This document shows positions 48,585-64,000 of a DNA stretch of 64,000 bases, piece by piece. The notes beneath the pieces were generated by a model. It made no database searches. It saw nothing but the letters and a program-made list of their open reading frames with translations, and was not told the DNA's origin. The first letter of the stretch is position 1. Each line of letters opens with the position of its first letter. The position numbers were made by a program, and so were the translations under genes. Source of the DNA: Thamnaconus septentrionalis (lineage: Eukaryota; Chordata; Actinopteri; Tetraodontiformes; Monacanthidae); NCBI GenBank assembly GCA_009823395.1, contig CM020511.1, forward strand, positions 15,656,001-15,720,000, given 5' to 3'.

Positions 48585-49550
48585 TGTTTGGGATGGAGGG
48601 GGATGTAAAGGGGCGCGAAGCAATTAGTGTGGAACCAGATCGTCGTCTGGCCGTTATCGGACCTGCAAGTGCAAGCAGGTGTAAGGTGGGCTTGTTAGTA
48701 TTCCACTGGCTGCTGCCCAGCGTCGCTTGTGTGAAGAGCTGGAAGAATGCTTCTCTTCTCGGTGATTCTCCCCCGAGCCTCTGTTTGGGAGAAACGCCTA
48801 AAATAGCGAAATGTAACTTTTCTGAACCCCCGTTCCCCCCCAAGAACCAACCTCATGGACTTTGCACTCATGAGTCTTGTTACCATTGGTCCCCCTCCTT
48901 CCTGCTTACCTCAGAGGTTTCCCTCTAATTTGCATCTCAGCCTGACAAATAAAGTGTTTGTTGCCCACTTACAAATGTATTCTCGCCCCATTGCAAGTCC
49001 ATTTTCATGTTGATTACATAAACGAGCCAAAGATCGCGCGCTTGAGTGGTCTGTAGTTGATTTGGTTGTTTTTGTTTTGTTTATTTAAATTACCATTACT
49101 TTGTGTTTTGCCAAGTGGAATTCACATTCGTTGTCTTGAATCAAAGGCAAGGAAAATAAAAATGGTAATCCAATTCCAGCCCTCAACATTATATTATTTT
49201 TTTCCCGACTCATTGTGCCTGTGTGTTGCCCCTTTTTGTGTTTGTTCAGACACAATGTGTGTACGTGCACGCGTGCATGCTTATGCATGGTTATTTATCT
49301 GCTCAGTGCATGGATGTGTTTCTGGTCATGGGCACTCAGTGGTATCAATTTACATGCAGATTGTTTCGCCTTTGGAGTAATTCTCACGTCTATCTATCGG
49401 GGGTGGATGAAACGTGCAACGCCCACTAAGAGCGAGCCAAGTTAAGTCGAGCAGAGTCAGGCGCAGTGCTGTTTCATCGCCACCCACATTGTGGCAATGT
49501 CAAACCTCGAGGCCACTGCCAATCCGCCTAGTTCTGCTACTTATTGGAGA

Positions 49551-49558
49551 GCCAGTCA

Positions 49559-49591
<33 letters not shown>

Positions 49592-49592
49592 G
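49551..49592. repeat. (CAGC)n tetranucleotide microsatellite
   Basis: About ten CAGC/CAGT units within csmd3 intron 1. Confidence 0.95.
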
Positions 49593-50689
49593 AATTTGAT
49601 GGAAGTGAGCTGAAGGAAGGGAGCTGGACAGGGTGACACTCTTCAGGGAAAGCACAAGGATGTAGGGATGTGGAGGAAGGCGGAGAACAGGGGAGGAACA
49701 GCTGCTGTGCCTCAGTTCTGACAATTGACGTGTGACTTCTCAAAGAAGTAAAAAAGAAAGGCCACATTTGCCCTCTGACTCATTTATTGGACGGTTGAAA
49801 TGATGCTGTGAAAAGAAGACTTTCTGCCTTGCTAAGACCGTGAAAGCGTCATTTTTGAGTCAAAGGTTTGCATGCGTGGGTGGTGCAAGCCCAGCTCAGA
49901 CATTTACCTCAGTGGCCTGGCTAATCCTTCGACACCATTTGGGAGTTGTGTTTTTTTTTTTTTCACCGACTTCTGTTCGGAATGAGTAAAACCGAATTGT
50001 GACTCCAAAAAAAACACAACCCCTAAAAAACATGTTCTCATTGCAGCAGTCCACCGCCAAACACTGAGGACTGCCGCTCGCAAGTGTGTCATATAATCCT
50101 CTGGGAACTCATAAAAGTGCTGCACTCAGACACAAATTTAGGGAGCTAAAATTGCAGGAGTTGGATTTTTTTTTCCTCCTGTAACAGAGTAAAGGACCTA
50201 GGTCAAATACCAATTGAATTCCTTTACTCAAGGTCTGAACTGTATCTTCTGTATCAGTCCAGCTGCTTTGCTTGCCACTTTTTCTCGCCTTCTTGACAAA
50301 CTGTATCCATCATGTGTTCAGCCTTCGGTCTGATTCAGAGTAAAAAAACGCCGCAGCAACAGTGGGAGGGGGCCCCATTGTTATGCATGGTTACATAAGA
50401 AGTGTATCACATCACCTGAAAGGGGTGGAGTGTCTACAATCTTCCTTGGTCAAGCAGACGTTGCAGCACCTGGAACAGAGTCCCGTAAACACTTACATAT
50501 TTCGCTCCTTTCTTGTAAATACATGGTGAAGGGCAAATAAAATGGTGCTGAGCCGTTAAATGACGAGCAGTCTTTAATGGAAGCAATCAGGGGGTCAAAA
50601 GTTCCTCATTCTCTCCGAGTTCACCAGAGCTTCCATGTTTCGTTGCAAAGCCATTATTTTTTTAAAGCCCCATACCAGACGGTCACTAA

Positions 50690-50860
50690 TTGCTGGTAAT
50701 CAGGTGGGTCCTGCGCGCACAGTAATCTGGTCACTGAGCCCTTGATGAAGACTTTCTCTCAGTGTGATTATGTAAACAGGCTGGAAAGGGCTGTGCGGGC
50801 TAATCAGGATTACAATTTGTCTGCATAATTATACACTATCTACGGGGAATTTGGGGCATT
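50690..50860 (+). promoter_or_regulatory. candidate intronic enhancer, homeodomain-site cluster
   Basis: Contains ctaattgctggtaatc, agtaatctgg, gtgattatg, gctaatcaggattac and gcataattatac within 170 nt, in unique low-repeat sequence. TAATC/GGATTA cores are the kind bound by Otx/Pitx-type homeodomains and TAATTA-like cores by many others. The function is inference only. Confidence 0.3.
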
Positions 50861-53800
50861 ATCCCGCTGCCCCTCACGCTCTGCGTCTCCGCAGCGCTGG
50901 GGAAAAAGTAGAGCCAAGAATTTTGGGGACGGCCTTCAGAAGAAGAAGCAACCGGGTGCAGCCAGATGAAAATCCCTGCAAGAAAACATCATCTATATTT
51001 CCTCAGTGCAAAGTTTTCGTGCTTCTTTTTGTACTGACATCTTGGTGGATTACCTCGGTGACATTTTGCAACAACGTCAGACACCCGCTGGCAGTCTGCT
51101 CACAGATTTAGGTCTAGGCCTGGTTGCGAGAGGTGGCTGACAGTCCCCACCCCGCAAAGCTGTGATGTAGTTTGCTGGTCCGGATCAAGTCAGTGGGTCA
51201 GGTATCGGTTTTAATACGAGCAGCACTCTTGGGGGATGGAGATTGGCAATATCATGTCCTCAAGAGGGAAAACAGCTTCCCCTGCTTGTTGAGATTAAAT
51301 GTAATAGGCTGCTTCCGGAGTCAAGGCTACAAGATGGGAGGCAGGCCATCTTGTGCACCTCAATGTCATTTTCAGAGGGGATTAAATTCCGTAAGCCACG
51401 GGCATACTTTTGATTTAAGAAATGTGCGCGTTTATGTCTCTGACGAAAACAAGCGCCCCGATTTCTAAAGCTCGTCATGAAAGAAATATACACCTTTTGC
51501 TTGAAAGATATTTGAAAGATCATTTTTTCCCCCTTTTTTCTTTTTCTTAAAGCTCAAATGGATGAATCAGACAGGCAGCCAGCATTTCCCCTGTTTTATT
51601 CACCTCATAACCTGTGGCGTTGGTGCGTTACACGCGTGGGCCTTTCTTCGCGTTGCTCTTCTGTCCGTCAGCTGGATGCTTGAAAAGTGACGGAAGAAGC
51701 GAAACGTAGTCTCAAAACAAAGTAGGGCTGTGTGAAGGTGAAGGCAAACACGGGGCGGGGCGACGCTTAAATGTTTCAGCGGCAATCAAACTGATTGCAG
51801 TTGCTGATACCGTAATTGATACACGGCTGAGTTTTGCTGCAAACATTGTGGGAGCTTGTAGGAGAATTTTCTATTCCGTCTCAATAGAAAACAAACCCCG
51901 ACAGCTGCATCTGATTCCTCGCACGTCAGCACCTGAGGAGGTAATTAATTACCATATTGGTAATATTGATTCATTCATAAATCCCACACTGATGGCATTG
52001 GAAAGTAAAAAATGCTGCGTAGGGTTTTTTTTTAGATACTTTCTCCTACTAGCCCCACAAGCAGACAGGCCAGCACTCTGCCCTGTAATGTAGTGCAAAC
52101 GAATCTGTGATCATTTAATTCCAAGGTTCACTGCTGTACTTTGTCCCATTGGCCTCGGTCAGATATGGCGCATTTATTAAAGCACTTGCTCGTCCGTCAT
52201 TGTCCATTTTAATTTCAAAACTTGGACTCATTTTGGTCATAATCAAGGACACATTGGCTGGTTTGAGGAAGCTGAACCGAGGCCCAGGCAATATCCTCAA
52301 AGTGCAGTGGCAGCACTTTGGACCCTGCGTTCCCTGGATCAAGAAGCTATGACAGAGGCAGAAGGTCAGAAATTACATGGAAAATAAAATCCAAGGATTG
52401 GCAGTTCACACCGATGTGACTTTGATCTCACATTGAGCGGTGCTGTTGAGCAAGTGTAGCAAACTGGGCTATAATTTACTGGTTTATTTCATGTTTCCTT
52501 TAATCGACCAGCAAAAATTTTATTTCCTCGATAATTCGCTGTCAGAGTTTGTCGGGTAATTGCCATGCCTGATTTTTTAATTTTCTAGAAATTTTTTTTG
52601 CTCAATTTACATGTATTTGTGATGATGAGCATTCATTTGAAAACATTAGCGAGGGTTAAGTGAAACTCAAAACTTTTGGTGCGTGTCGGTGTGACGCCCC
52701 TTTGCATTTATTCATGTCTCGCCTCCTGACAAGTTGAACAAATGGGATGCCTAATGGAAAACTAAAACGTTGGGGGCGGAAGCTAAGAAAACGAAGCTCT
52801 CAAAATAAAGATTCAGCCGTAGTCTCCGTCCTCTTGCAAAAACTGAAGGGGGAACGAGTGAGGGGTGAATCTAAAATTCCATTACGCTGCCAGTACTTTT
52901 TGCCACTGTTGGTCTAGAAAATGTGCAGGCAGCTCGGGTGTTAATGAGATGGTTTGTGATTGAGGAAGTAAAATCCCATAGGGCGTTTTTCTTTTTTTTG
53001 CATATGAAAACACGTCTTGGCTGTGGAATCACATGTTTACCCGGCGAGTAAAAAGCAAGTCAAGTACTGTTTCCCTCCTCGCTGTTGTTTACTTCAGAGG
53101 GAAAAGGAGACATTTCTTCCATCTGTCTACGTTCCCGTCGCTCCATCTCCTTCCGACGGAGAGTCAAGTGCTGATTCTATTGTTTGCTTGGAAATTGGAG
53201 GTTGGAGAGAGACGGGCGTCCCGTCCGCTGTGCCTGCGCTGTGGCCCCTCGGGTCAATGTTGCGCGGCTGCTCTCAAGACTGGCATCATGTGCAGTGTGG
53301 CTCGGGAGCACGTCGAGGACGTATCGGTGGCTGGTGGTGAAAAATACTATACGTGGTGGGATGTGGCCAGCACACAGACACTGGGAAACTGCTATTACAC
53401 TGGATGACACACACAAACATGCACACACAAGCACGCGCACACACACAGGCTGCAGCACCGGACCTGCTGATTCCCTGCGCAATGGTGTGTGTTTGCCATT
53501 TGTGCACGTGCCAGCTGTTTTAGTGCGGCGGTGCACTTGATTTTAGTATTTCTCAGCTCGCTGGCTGGCAATTTAAAACCAGCGAATGGAATATTCCGGA
53601 GCCCTCTCTCAAAAATTGCAGCGACAATCGCTGGGGGTAATTTTTATTCTGCAGAAAGCCACTTTTCTCTTTCCGCGGTGCTCCGGCGTCCATTTCCCTT
53701 TCATCAAGCATGCAGGCAGGCATGGCGAGGGCCCGCTGCGTTCGCGCATGTTCCATCACCGTGAATTGTTAAAGGTGTAGCACCGCCATGCAACTGTGAT

Positions 53801-55574
53801 CCGTCTCCTCGGAGGATGTCGATTTAGAATAGCCGTCTGCCAAGGTTGCGGTGAGCCCCCCTCCCACACCCAGGCCCCCCTCCCAGCAGTCATCATTGTT
53901 GTGTTCCTCATTGTGCCTCGTGACAGATTCGACGCTCCTCTTCCTCTTCCCTGCGTGTTTTATTTCCGCGGCTCAGAGAACACTTTGTCATAGATCTGAG
54001 GCAAAAAAAAAAACCCGTCGCTCAGATTTCCAAATCAAAATTACCTCTAAATATAACTCTGTCTGCGCTGCAGCGGCTTTGGTGCGTCATGACGCGACAC
54101 GCCGCAGAGTCATGATTTGTTACGCCAGGCAATGAACAAAATTGATTATTCCTTCTCCGCCTTCCAAATTTCGCAATTTCCTTTAATTTCATCTCCTCCT
54201 TTTACTTTTTCTCGCTGCGGACAAAGGTCAGCTCACTGCGCAACATGTTACTGTCTCTCAAACGTAGTCCGCAGCAAGCGTAGTCTTTCCGGGTGTTTGT
54301 TGACCTTTATCTTGATCAGTAAGGGCTCTATCTTTCCACTCAGCGCTCTGTTACGCAGCCCCTCACTGATTGATATCTCTATATCAGCTCTCTTACCTTT
54401 AAGGTCAGGTGCTAATCAATGTAGCTTTTTCCTGTGTTACCACAACTTTTCCTGATTTTTCCCTTGCGTCTGTATTTAATGTCTTCACAACTGTGCAAAG
54501 CGCAGGAAAAATCTCGGATAGGAGCAGCTTGACGACTGGACTCCAGTCTGGAAGCTCAGGAAGTATTAAATCTTAATAAAAATGAATGTAGTTTAGATTA
54601 CATTGGCTCAGTGGTAAAACTTGTGGATTGAGTGCTGTTATTCTTACAATCTAATACAATTCATTTAGATAGCATCAAACACACCCTTATGTTGAAATAT
54701 ACATTTCATGCATATATTCTTCGGAGCCAAATATGCCAACACATCAAGTGGATTTTTAATGAATTGGGAAAAATCTTTTTGTATCTTGTGTTTTCATGAC
54801 TTTACGTAGGGTCTGTAACAAGAGTGAAAAGTTGAGCTAAGCATTCGGAATAGAAATATAGCAATTATTTGACAATTTCAACCACTAGATGACACACTAG
54901 AGCTTCACTGTATTGGATTTAAAATAGCCATTGAGGAGTTAAATGGAAAAAAAATAAAATAATAAATAATAAATTGCATCTACACTCAAACAAACATATT
55001 TACACCCACACAAAGTGTGTAATTAAATATGGGTCATTATCATTGACATGATCCCGATCTTCTAGCAATATATTACAATATCAAATATTAAAACCACTTT
55101 TTTAAAAACAAAAACATAAAAACACCTGGTAGCAGTCTTATGAACAATCCTGTGGTCAAATCAAAAATTTCTCAGTTATGCATCAAACTAACAACAAACT
55201 AGCTAAAGTAAAGCTTAAAATGGAAAAACTTACTTTTTTTATGCTGACAGTGGCGCAGCCGTCCTGCTGAGTCGCCTGACCAATTCCCATTCCATGTTTG
55301 TCAATCCCTGAGCTCAATACTGCACATAAACCCCAACCTTTCATGCCTTCCTTGATACAAAGTCATCAATAACACCAGCTAAACAAATTTGCTTCAGTAT
55401 TCAGATTAAACCAGGATAAGTGCAATGTAGTGTGGTGTATTGCAGTGTGATTGATTCTGCTCTGTAAACAGTTTGAGGTGCAGCTCTTCTTCTGTTTGTC
55501 ATTTGAGGGGACCATCTATCAGACATGGGGTGTCAACTATGTGATATAAAGCTTTGCAAAAATGTATTGTGTGG

Positions 55575-55597
55575 AGGAGGAAGAGGAGGAGGAGGAG
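55575..55597. repeat. short (GGA)n repeat
   Basis: Interrupted GGA/GAGGAA units, about seven, in csmd3 intron 1. Confidence 0.8.
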
Positions 55598-55835
55598 TTA
55601 ATGTTTATGACAAGCAGAGAGACCAGTCCAGTCCTCACTTTTCCTAACTTAAGAAAACTCAAGTTAACTTTCTTAACTCTTAACTTTGTCATTGCATTTT
55701 AGCAGAGAGGCCTAAGTCTAGAGGCAAGGTATGAATGGAAGGTTTGAGTGAGGCACATGGCCAAGCTCAGCGTTTGCTGTACAGAAGAGTGCAAAATGAA
55801 TGTGCCAAGTCCTTGCAAAGATAGACAGAAACTTG

Positions 55836-55852
55836 TGTGTGTGTGTGTGTGT
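55836..55852. repeat. short (GT)n microsatellite
   Basis: About eight GT units in csmd3 intron 1. Confidence 0.9.
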
Positions 55853-57739
55853 AAATCCTGAATGACTCGTGGAAAAGGTTAGAGCTAGAACGCTATGATT
55901 AAATGTCTGAGTTTGACTTTGTCAACACAGCCTTCCCTCTCATGCGACCCTGCCGACTATGTATATTACAGCGTCCGCAGCAGAATGTCAACATAATGCT
56001 TCTGAGGAGACACCCTAGTACAAACAGTGTCTGCTCTATGTAATACATCAACAGTGTTGCTTCCCACAAGGCCACTCGTCAAACTATAATTCATCCTTTG
56101 CCCAAATAAGTTTAACCAGATGAATGTCACAAGGAAATATGTACAGCTGCTGCACTTGTGTGAAGATAAACAGGCTGGTGCCAAAGAAGGTTGCCATGAC
56201 ATTTGTTTATGTGGCACTGAAAGATAGAAAGAAAAAACAACAACATAAAATCAGCCCATAGGAGCCTCAGTTGGATCCAAGACGAGGAATTTCGTTTGAT
56301 GAGGTTGAACGCTTTGTCTTATTACAAGAATTGTTTCGCCACAGTTAAACTGAGGACAGCAGACAGGTGCTGAAAGGATAAGTGCGGCACAAGAGGCCGC
56401 GGATAAATTTAATACAGTTCGAGGACAATATAGCAAATGGAACACAATGGATTTGCCAAACTAATCAGGATTCCACAGGTTCATTGCTGCGAGGCTGCCG
56501 AGCGCTCAAATGTGCCGGGACGAGACCTAACTAACTACCTGAAGGGATCAGTTTTAAAGTCACTGTTTGTTCGCCGAGCTTCTCAGAGGATGTTTATATT
56601 CATTATATTGTTTATTAAAAATGACAACAAAGGAAAAATTGCAGGCTCGGGCGATCTCTCACTCTCATCAGCAATCAACTGTTATGAGTGATCTGTTTGT
56701 CGCTAATAATAATTTGTGCCACAATAAATGACTCCTACTCCCTTCGCTTTACGGGAGCTAATCGTTTGTTTTTATAGCTCGGCTGAGCTAGTATTAATAA
56801 ACAACATAGCCGCTGTCGTTTTTTTGTAAAGGGAGGCCATGTATAGTTATAGCAGAACATCTCATATTTCTTCACAAGCACCACCTCTGCTAACAAGGTG
56901 CAATTTTTCCATTTGATGCATCCAACCAACAAAACCAACCTTATGTTCTTTAACCAGACAGGATTCATCACCAAGGCACCCTGTTCTTCAGCTATCCACC
57001 TGGCAAAGAGAATTGCATGTGCAGGCCACATGAATATGCATAACCACAACACCTTCAGACAGTTCAGGCTGATGTAAAAAGCAAAACACCTTTTAAGATG
57101 AAACCATTTTCTTGCTGCTTCTTTGCTCGTCAGCACATCGCGGACTTGGTAGAGCGTAAAGCCCTTGTTCTGCGTCCGTCTATGTAACCACGAGTACATT
57201 GTGAGTACCAGCAGGGACTGGTCTTGTGATGTCTGTCATGCAGACCTGCCACCTGCTGAATCCCCCTGATTGTGTCAGGCTCAAGAGCTGTGATAGTAAT
57301 TCACTTATGAAGCACATTCTCCCCACCGTGCAATTACAACATGTTGTTCATTTGGTTTCTCATCACAATTTATGGTCGCGCCACAGTGTGGTGCCAACAC
57401 GGGGTCCGTAGGAGGAAAAAGAAAACAAGGAAAAAAGAAAAGCCTGGCGGTGCGTTTTACGAGTGAAGTGATGATGGGAGGTGGGTGGGTTGGAGGTGGA
57501 AGGTGGGCGTGGGGGGGGAGAGAAGTGACAGTGGACTTCAAAGGGAGCATTCTGTGTGTGAAAGCGGCACACAGGTTTATTACACTGTCTTGTGACATGA
57601 AGGGGGTGTTGTGTTGTCACACTTTGAAAACGTAACAAGATGAAGCTTTACACCGGTCTTTTTATAGATTGGCCGCAGTGTTTATGGAGATGACAGTGCT
57701 TAACATGTTACACGCTCCTTTAGACTCACAGCGAGGGGC

Positions 57740-58030
57740 GTGTGCACGTAGGCGGGGGGAGAGGGGGGGGGGGCAGGTTGGAGAGAGATACAAGGAGGGC
57801 ATACAGAGTAGGTGAAGCAGAGCAAATGAGAATATTTGGTTGTGGGGGGTGCAGCAGGAAGGATTAGAGAAGGGAGGGAACGATTTGGCAGAGAGGCAGG
57901 CGATGAAAAAGGTGAGCAAGACGAAGAGAGGGAGTGATGGGAAGAGGCAAGAGAGAGTTGTGGGGATAATGAGGGATAAAAGGGATACATGGATCTGAGG
58001 AGGGAGAGAGAGATGGAGAGTGGGGGTAGA
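57740..58030 (+). repeat. long purine-rich strand (G/A tract)
   Basis: The + strand is dominated by G and A for about 290 nt (GGGAG, GAGAG, GGAAGG units; G-run near 57760-57772), followed by a more mixed stretch. The complementary strand gives spurious Ser/Pro/Leu-rich frames. Just upstream, 57478-57520 has several GGG runs (gtgggtgggt, aggtgggcgtggggggg). Confidence 0.8.
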
Positions 58031-60710
58031 GCGGAAGCAGGGACACAGATATCATGGCGCCGAGCGGCTGTTTCGTGGCTACGCCGAGTCGCTGCAAAGA
58101 GTTTTGCAACAATAATCAGCTAATGCAGCGTAAACACCAACAATTTTTGGGACGAACAGAGGGTCTGCTGTTTGTGGTATTTATAGACTCGGAGTGGCAC
58201 ACGAGAGCTGCGCATTGTAGCACTAATACTCCTGAGCGGAGAACCTTGTGGGCTGCACAGCCAGAGGTAACAGCAGGTAGAGCTGTTTCTCCCGCAGCTT
58301 CAGGTCGCATCGAAACATTTTGCCGCAGTCGATAAAAATCATTTGTTGCATTTAGCAGAAAAAAAAGGACTTTGTTGGTATTGGCTGGCGGGTGCGCATG
58401 CATCCTGCTGATATAATAGTTACTTGCCTACTACTCTCGGGTCTTGGGTTCACCTCCTGTGTGGGGAGAGTCTGTCTGTCTACACAGGTCTCCTGCAGGG
58501 GCTTCAGTTTCCCCTCTAATTAGAAAACATGTGTCATAGGGTTTATCACCAGTGACTCGCCGAATCTGGCTTGCATACGCGAAGATGTTTTTGTTACTCA
58601 AAGGACTGTTTTGCTTTTGTTATTATTGCTGTTTTTCTTTTTACAATTAACCAGAGCAGCAGAGCGGTTTTTGTGTTTGTGTTGTTGTGGAGGCTTAATC
58701 CCCACATTTCCACAGCTCCGTGTGAAGCACACACCCTCCAACACGTACAAGACGAAGAGCACTCCAGAGAGCAGACGGAGTCTTCTTGAATCCCTACGAC
58801 TATTTATTATTTGCAATTTACCTTGGACACTTATCTTCCACTTCACTTAATGATCTTAAAATGTGCACTTGTTATTGTTCTTGACCCTGTTATTACTGTT
58901 AAATCATTTATAGTTTACCTTTTACCTTACCTTTTTAAGAACTGACTGTAACCTTTGTCTATGTTTTAACGTTGTTACATTTACGTTCATTTATTAGCTT
59001 AATCTATTCATTGACCAAGTTGGAAATGCTATTAATTTGTTCATTTATATATTAAATAAATTTTATTGTTATCATGTGCAACAGTCAAGCGAGTGGAAAC
59101 GGAAACATTGTAATCAAAAATGCATGTGTGCGCTGCCATGCTCACGTTTGTCGGATCAGTAAAGATGGCCGTGGTGGTAATTACAAAATTCCCAAGAGCA
59201 CTTGAAAGCAGCAAGCGACACAGCATGCCACAGTGCGGATCATGGTGACCCTGTAGGTGGTACATCAGCGCTGCAAATTTGCCGTGATTGCTTCTAGCTG
59301 CTCAGCGCCGGCGGAAATAATTGCAACTTAGACATTTGACAAATCTTTGCAGAAGCCCCCATCAAACGAATGGCGGCTCATCATCAGACAGCTTCATCGA
59401 GCCCCGCGGGCTTGTAATATACAGCGTCTAGGGTTGTATCTATAAATAGGTCGCGCCACTTGATCCCAGGATAACAGAGTGGTGATGAGGTCCCGCAGCC
59501 AGGTTAGTTATCTTGACAATGGGAGATACAACCCACTGCTTGTCGGCCTCGGGGTCGAGACCATTCAAAGAGCAACGTTGTGGGGCTGCAGTGGAGTGTA
59601 AAGATAGTAGAGGTAGATTTTGCAAAAGATCCCGAACACATTTCTCTCTAACAGCAAATAGTTGCTTTGAAATGTGTTCAAACAGCTATAGGCTATAATG
59701 TCACTCTGGTCAGTTTTCTAGTCGGGGAAATTAAAAACATGCATGAAAATGAAAGGAAAACAAAGTATAATGATGGCTCGTTGGCCATTTCCACTTACTT
59801 ACTACTGCACGGCATGGGTACGGCCAGCATTATGCAAAACATCCTTCATCTAGCGAGTGTGAAAAGCTACTTACACAAGGAGTAAATTATTGGAGGGGAG
59901 CATACATCTTAATTAAGTTTGCATTTCATTAGATTACGTGCAAGATAGCTTCCAATCCAATGGCATTTTCCTCCCCCCCCCCCCGCGACACGCGGGAGCG
60001 TGTTCACACATTGTGCACGTGTGGGAGGATGCTGGCGGCGCGGAGGAAGGTTGTCGGGACTGCGCATGGGTGACACAGATTATGTTTGCGTGCGTGTTTC
60101 GGTTCGCGGGCTGCGGCGCAAGCGCTCATTTGCATGAGCACCGCGAAGGTTAGACAAGCAATCAAATTATTGTAGTTTGACAATGATAGGATAATCCTTA
60201 ACATAATATGTCAAGGGTATTGATTTTCCTTAGCTCGCCAATGCAACCGGGCGCGGAGATCCATCTTGTGTGGGCGGTGAAACAGAGCGTTAAGGGCTTG
60301 TGGCACCAAATTGGAAGACCTTGCTTGTTTCTTGTCTCTGGGGCTTTGTAAGCCCATGGAAGGAGGTGGGCAGTAATGATACATCACAAGCCTTTCCGTT
60401 GATTCGACGCTGAAAAGCGTCACAGTACCGTCCTCTGTTTTGCATTCCTCCCGTGTTATTAAAGCAGCGTCGGAGCGTGTTTGTTTTTTTTTTTTCTTCC
60501 TCATGACGGAGAGCGCAAAGGGAAAAGAAAAAACCCAACGCTCGACTCAAGTCCAGCTGGTTGCCAGATTTCTCTCTTAGCCCCTGTCAGCTGAGAGCAG
60601 TGTGAATTTTCCAAACAATTTGTTCTCTGCTGAAGAAATATTGTACTGGCGAATTCACTGGGTGCATGCTATGAATCTTCTCTTTGGATGAGCATCTGTG
60701 TCGACCTGTT

Positions 60711-60740
60711 AAAAAAAAAAAAAAAACAAACAAACAAACA
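60711..60740. repeat. A tract with (CAAA)n
   Basis: A run of about 15 A followed by four CAAA units in csmd3 intron 1, about 120 nt upstream of the exon 2 acceptor. Confidence 0.9.
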
Positions 60741-60794
60741 TCTCAAGCCATTTTGTTGACAGCTGCTTGGTTTTGTGTGCACCAGGCAAATTAA

Positions 60795-64000
<3,206 letters not shown>

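Noticed and set aside
53017..53340. 107-codon frame in intron 1
   Set aside because: Opens on TTG and overlaps equally long frames on both strands in a GC-rich patch.
56735..57199. 154-codon ATG-started minus-strand frame in intron 1
   Set aside because: No recognisable domain, not flanked by any exon-like evidence; compatible with chance in A+T-leaning DNA.

Overview
This window is vertebrate nuclear DNA and most likely comes from a teleost fish. It contains the 5' end of one recognisable protein gene on the + strand, csmd3 (CUB and Sushi multiple domains 3). Two coding exons can be placed with confidence. Exon 1 (47906-48086) encodes a short positively charged N-terminal tail, a Cys-x-x-Cys motif and a membrane-inserting hydrophobic segment. 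Exon 2 (60859-61081) encodes the start of the first calcium-binding-type CUB domain. Intron 1 is about 12.8 kb and the window ends inside intron 2. The exon junction is in phase (1+2 nt forming Gly), both exons have consensus GT/AG borders, and the joined protein follows human CSMD3 as I remember it. Assignment to fish rests on the repeat content: hAT-type miniature elements with CAGTGT ends, a short interspersed repeat ending in a 'cattttctatacccgctta'-like stretch, a MITE beginning GGCTGTGTCTCAATTCAGGG, and dense CA/TA/tetranucleotide microsatellites. It also fits the fairly compact first intron.

Positions 1-46.6 kb hold no coding exon I can support and look like the upstream gene desert of csmd3. 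This part contains: a hAT MITE with a 7/8-matching 8-bp target duplication (6595-7172); a GC/CpG-rich, purine-skewed block without a gene (about 7.4-10.7 kb); a degraded inverted-repeat element (11265-11898); a hAT remnant with a frameshifted transposase C-terminus (14342-15110); two related promoter-like dispersed repeats (27541-27785 and 39900-41300), the second split by a 597-bp MITE (40098-40694); an LTR-like segment (43400-43955); a four-unit interstitial telomeric repeat (33946-33969); and several near-perfect or perfect inverted repeats with 3-nt loops or none (31899, 38043, 40959, 41002).

Positions 46.6-47.9 kb are the proximal promoter and 5' leader of csmd3. They are CpG-rich and carry a 78-nt CA tract, a 43-nt CT tract and a TCC-rich tract, which could adopt non-B DNA forms. 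Intron 1 carries a textbook G-quadruplex motif about 480 bp after the exon 1 donor, a CAGC microsatellite, a homeodomain-site-rich stretch and a long purine-rich strand. I see no tRNA, rRNA, CRISPR array or prokaryotic feature. Most open frames in the window are chance or low-complexity frames, many opening on GTG or TTG.
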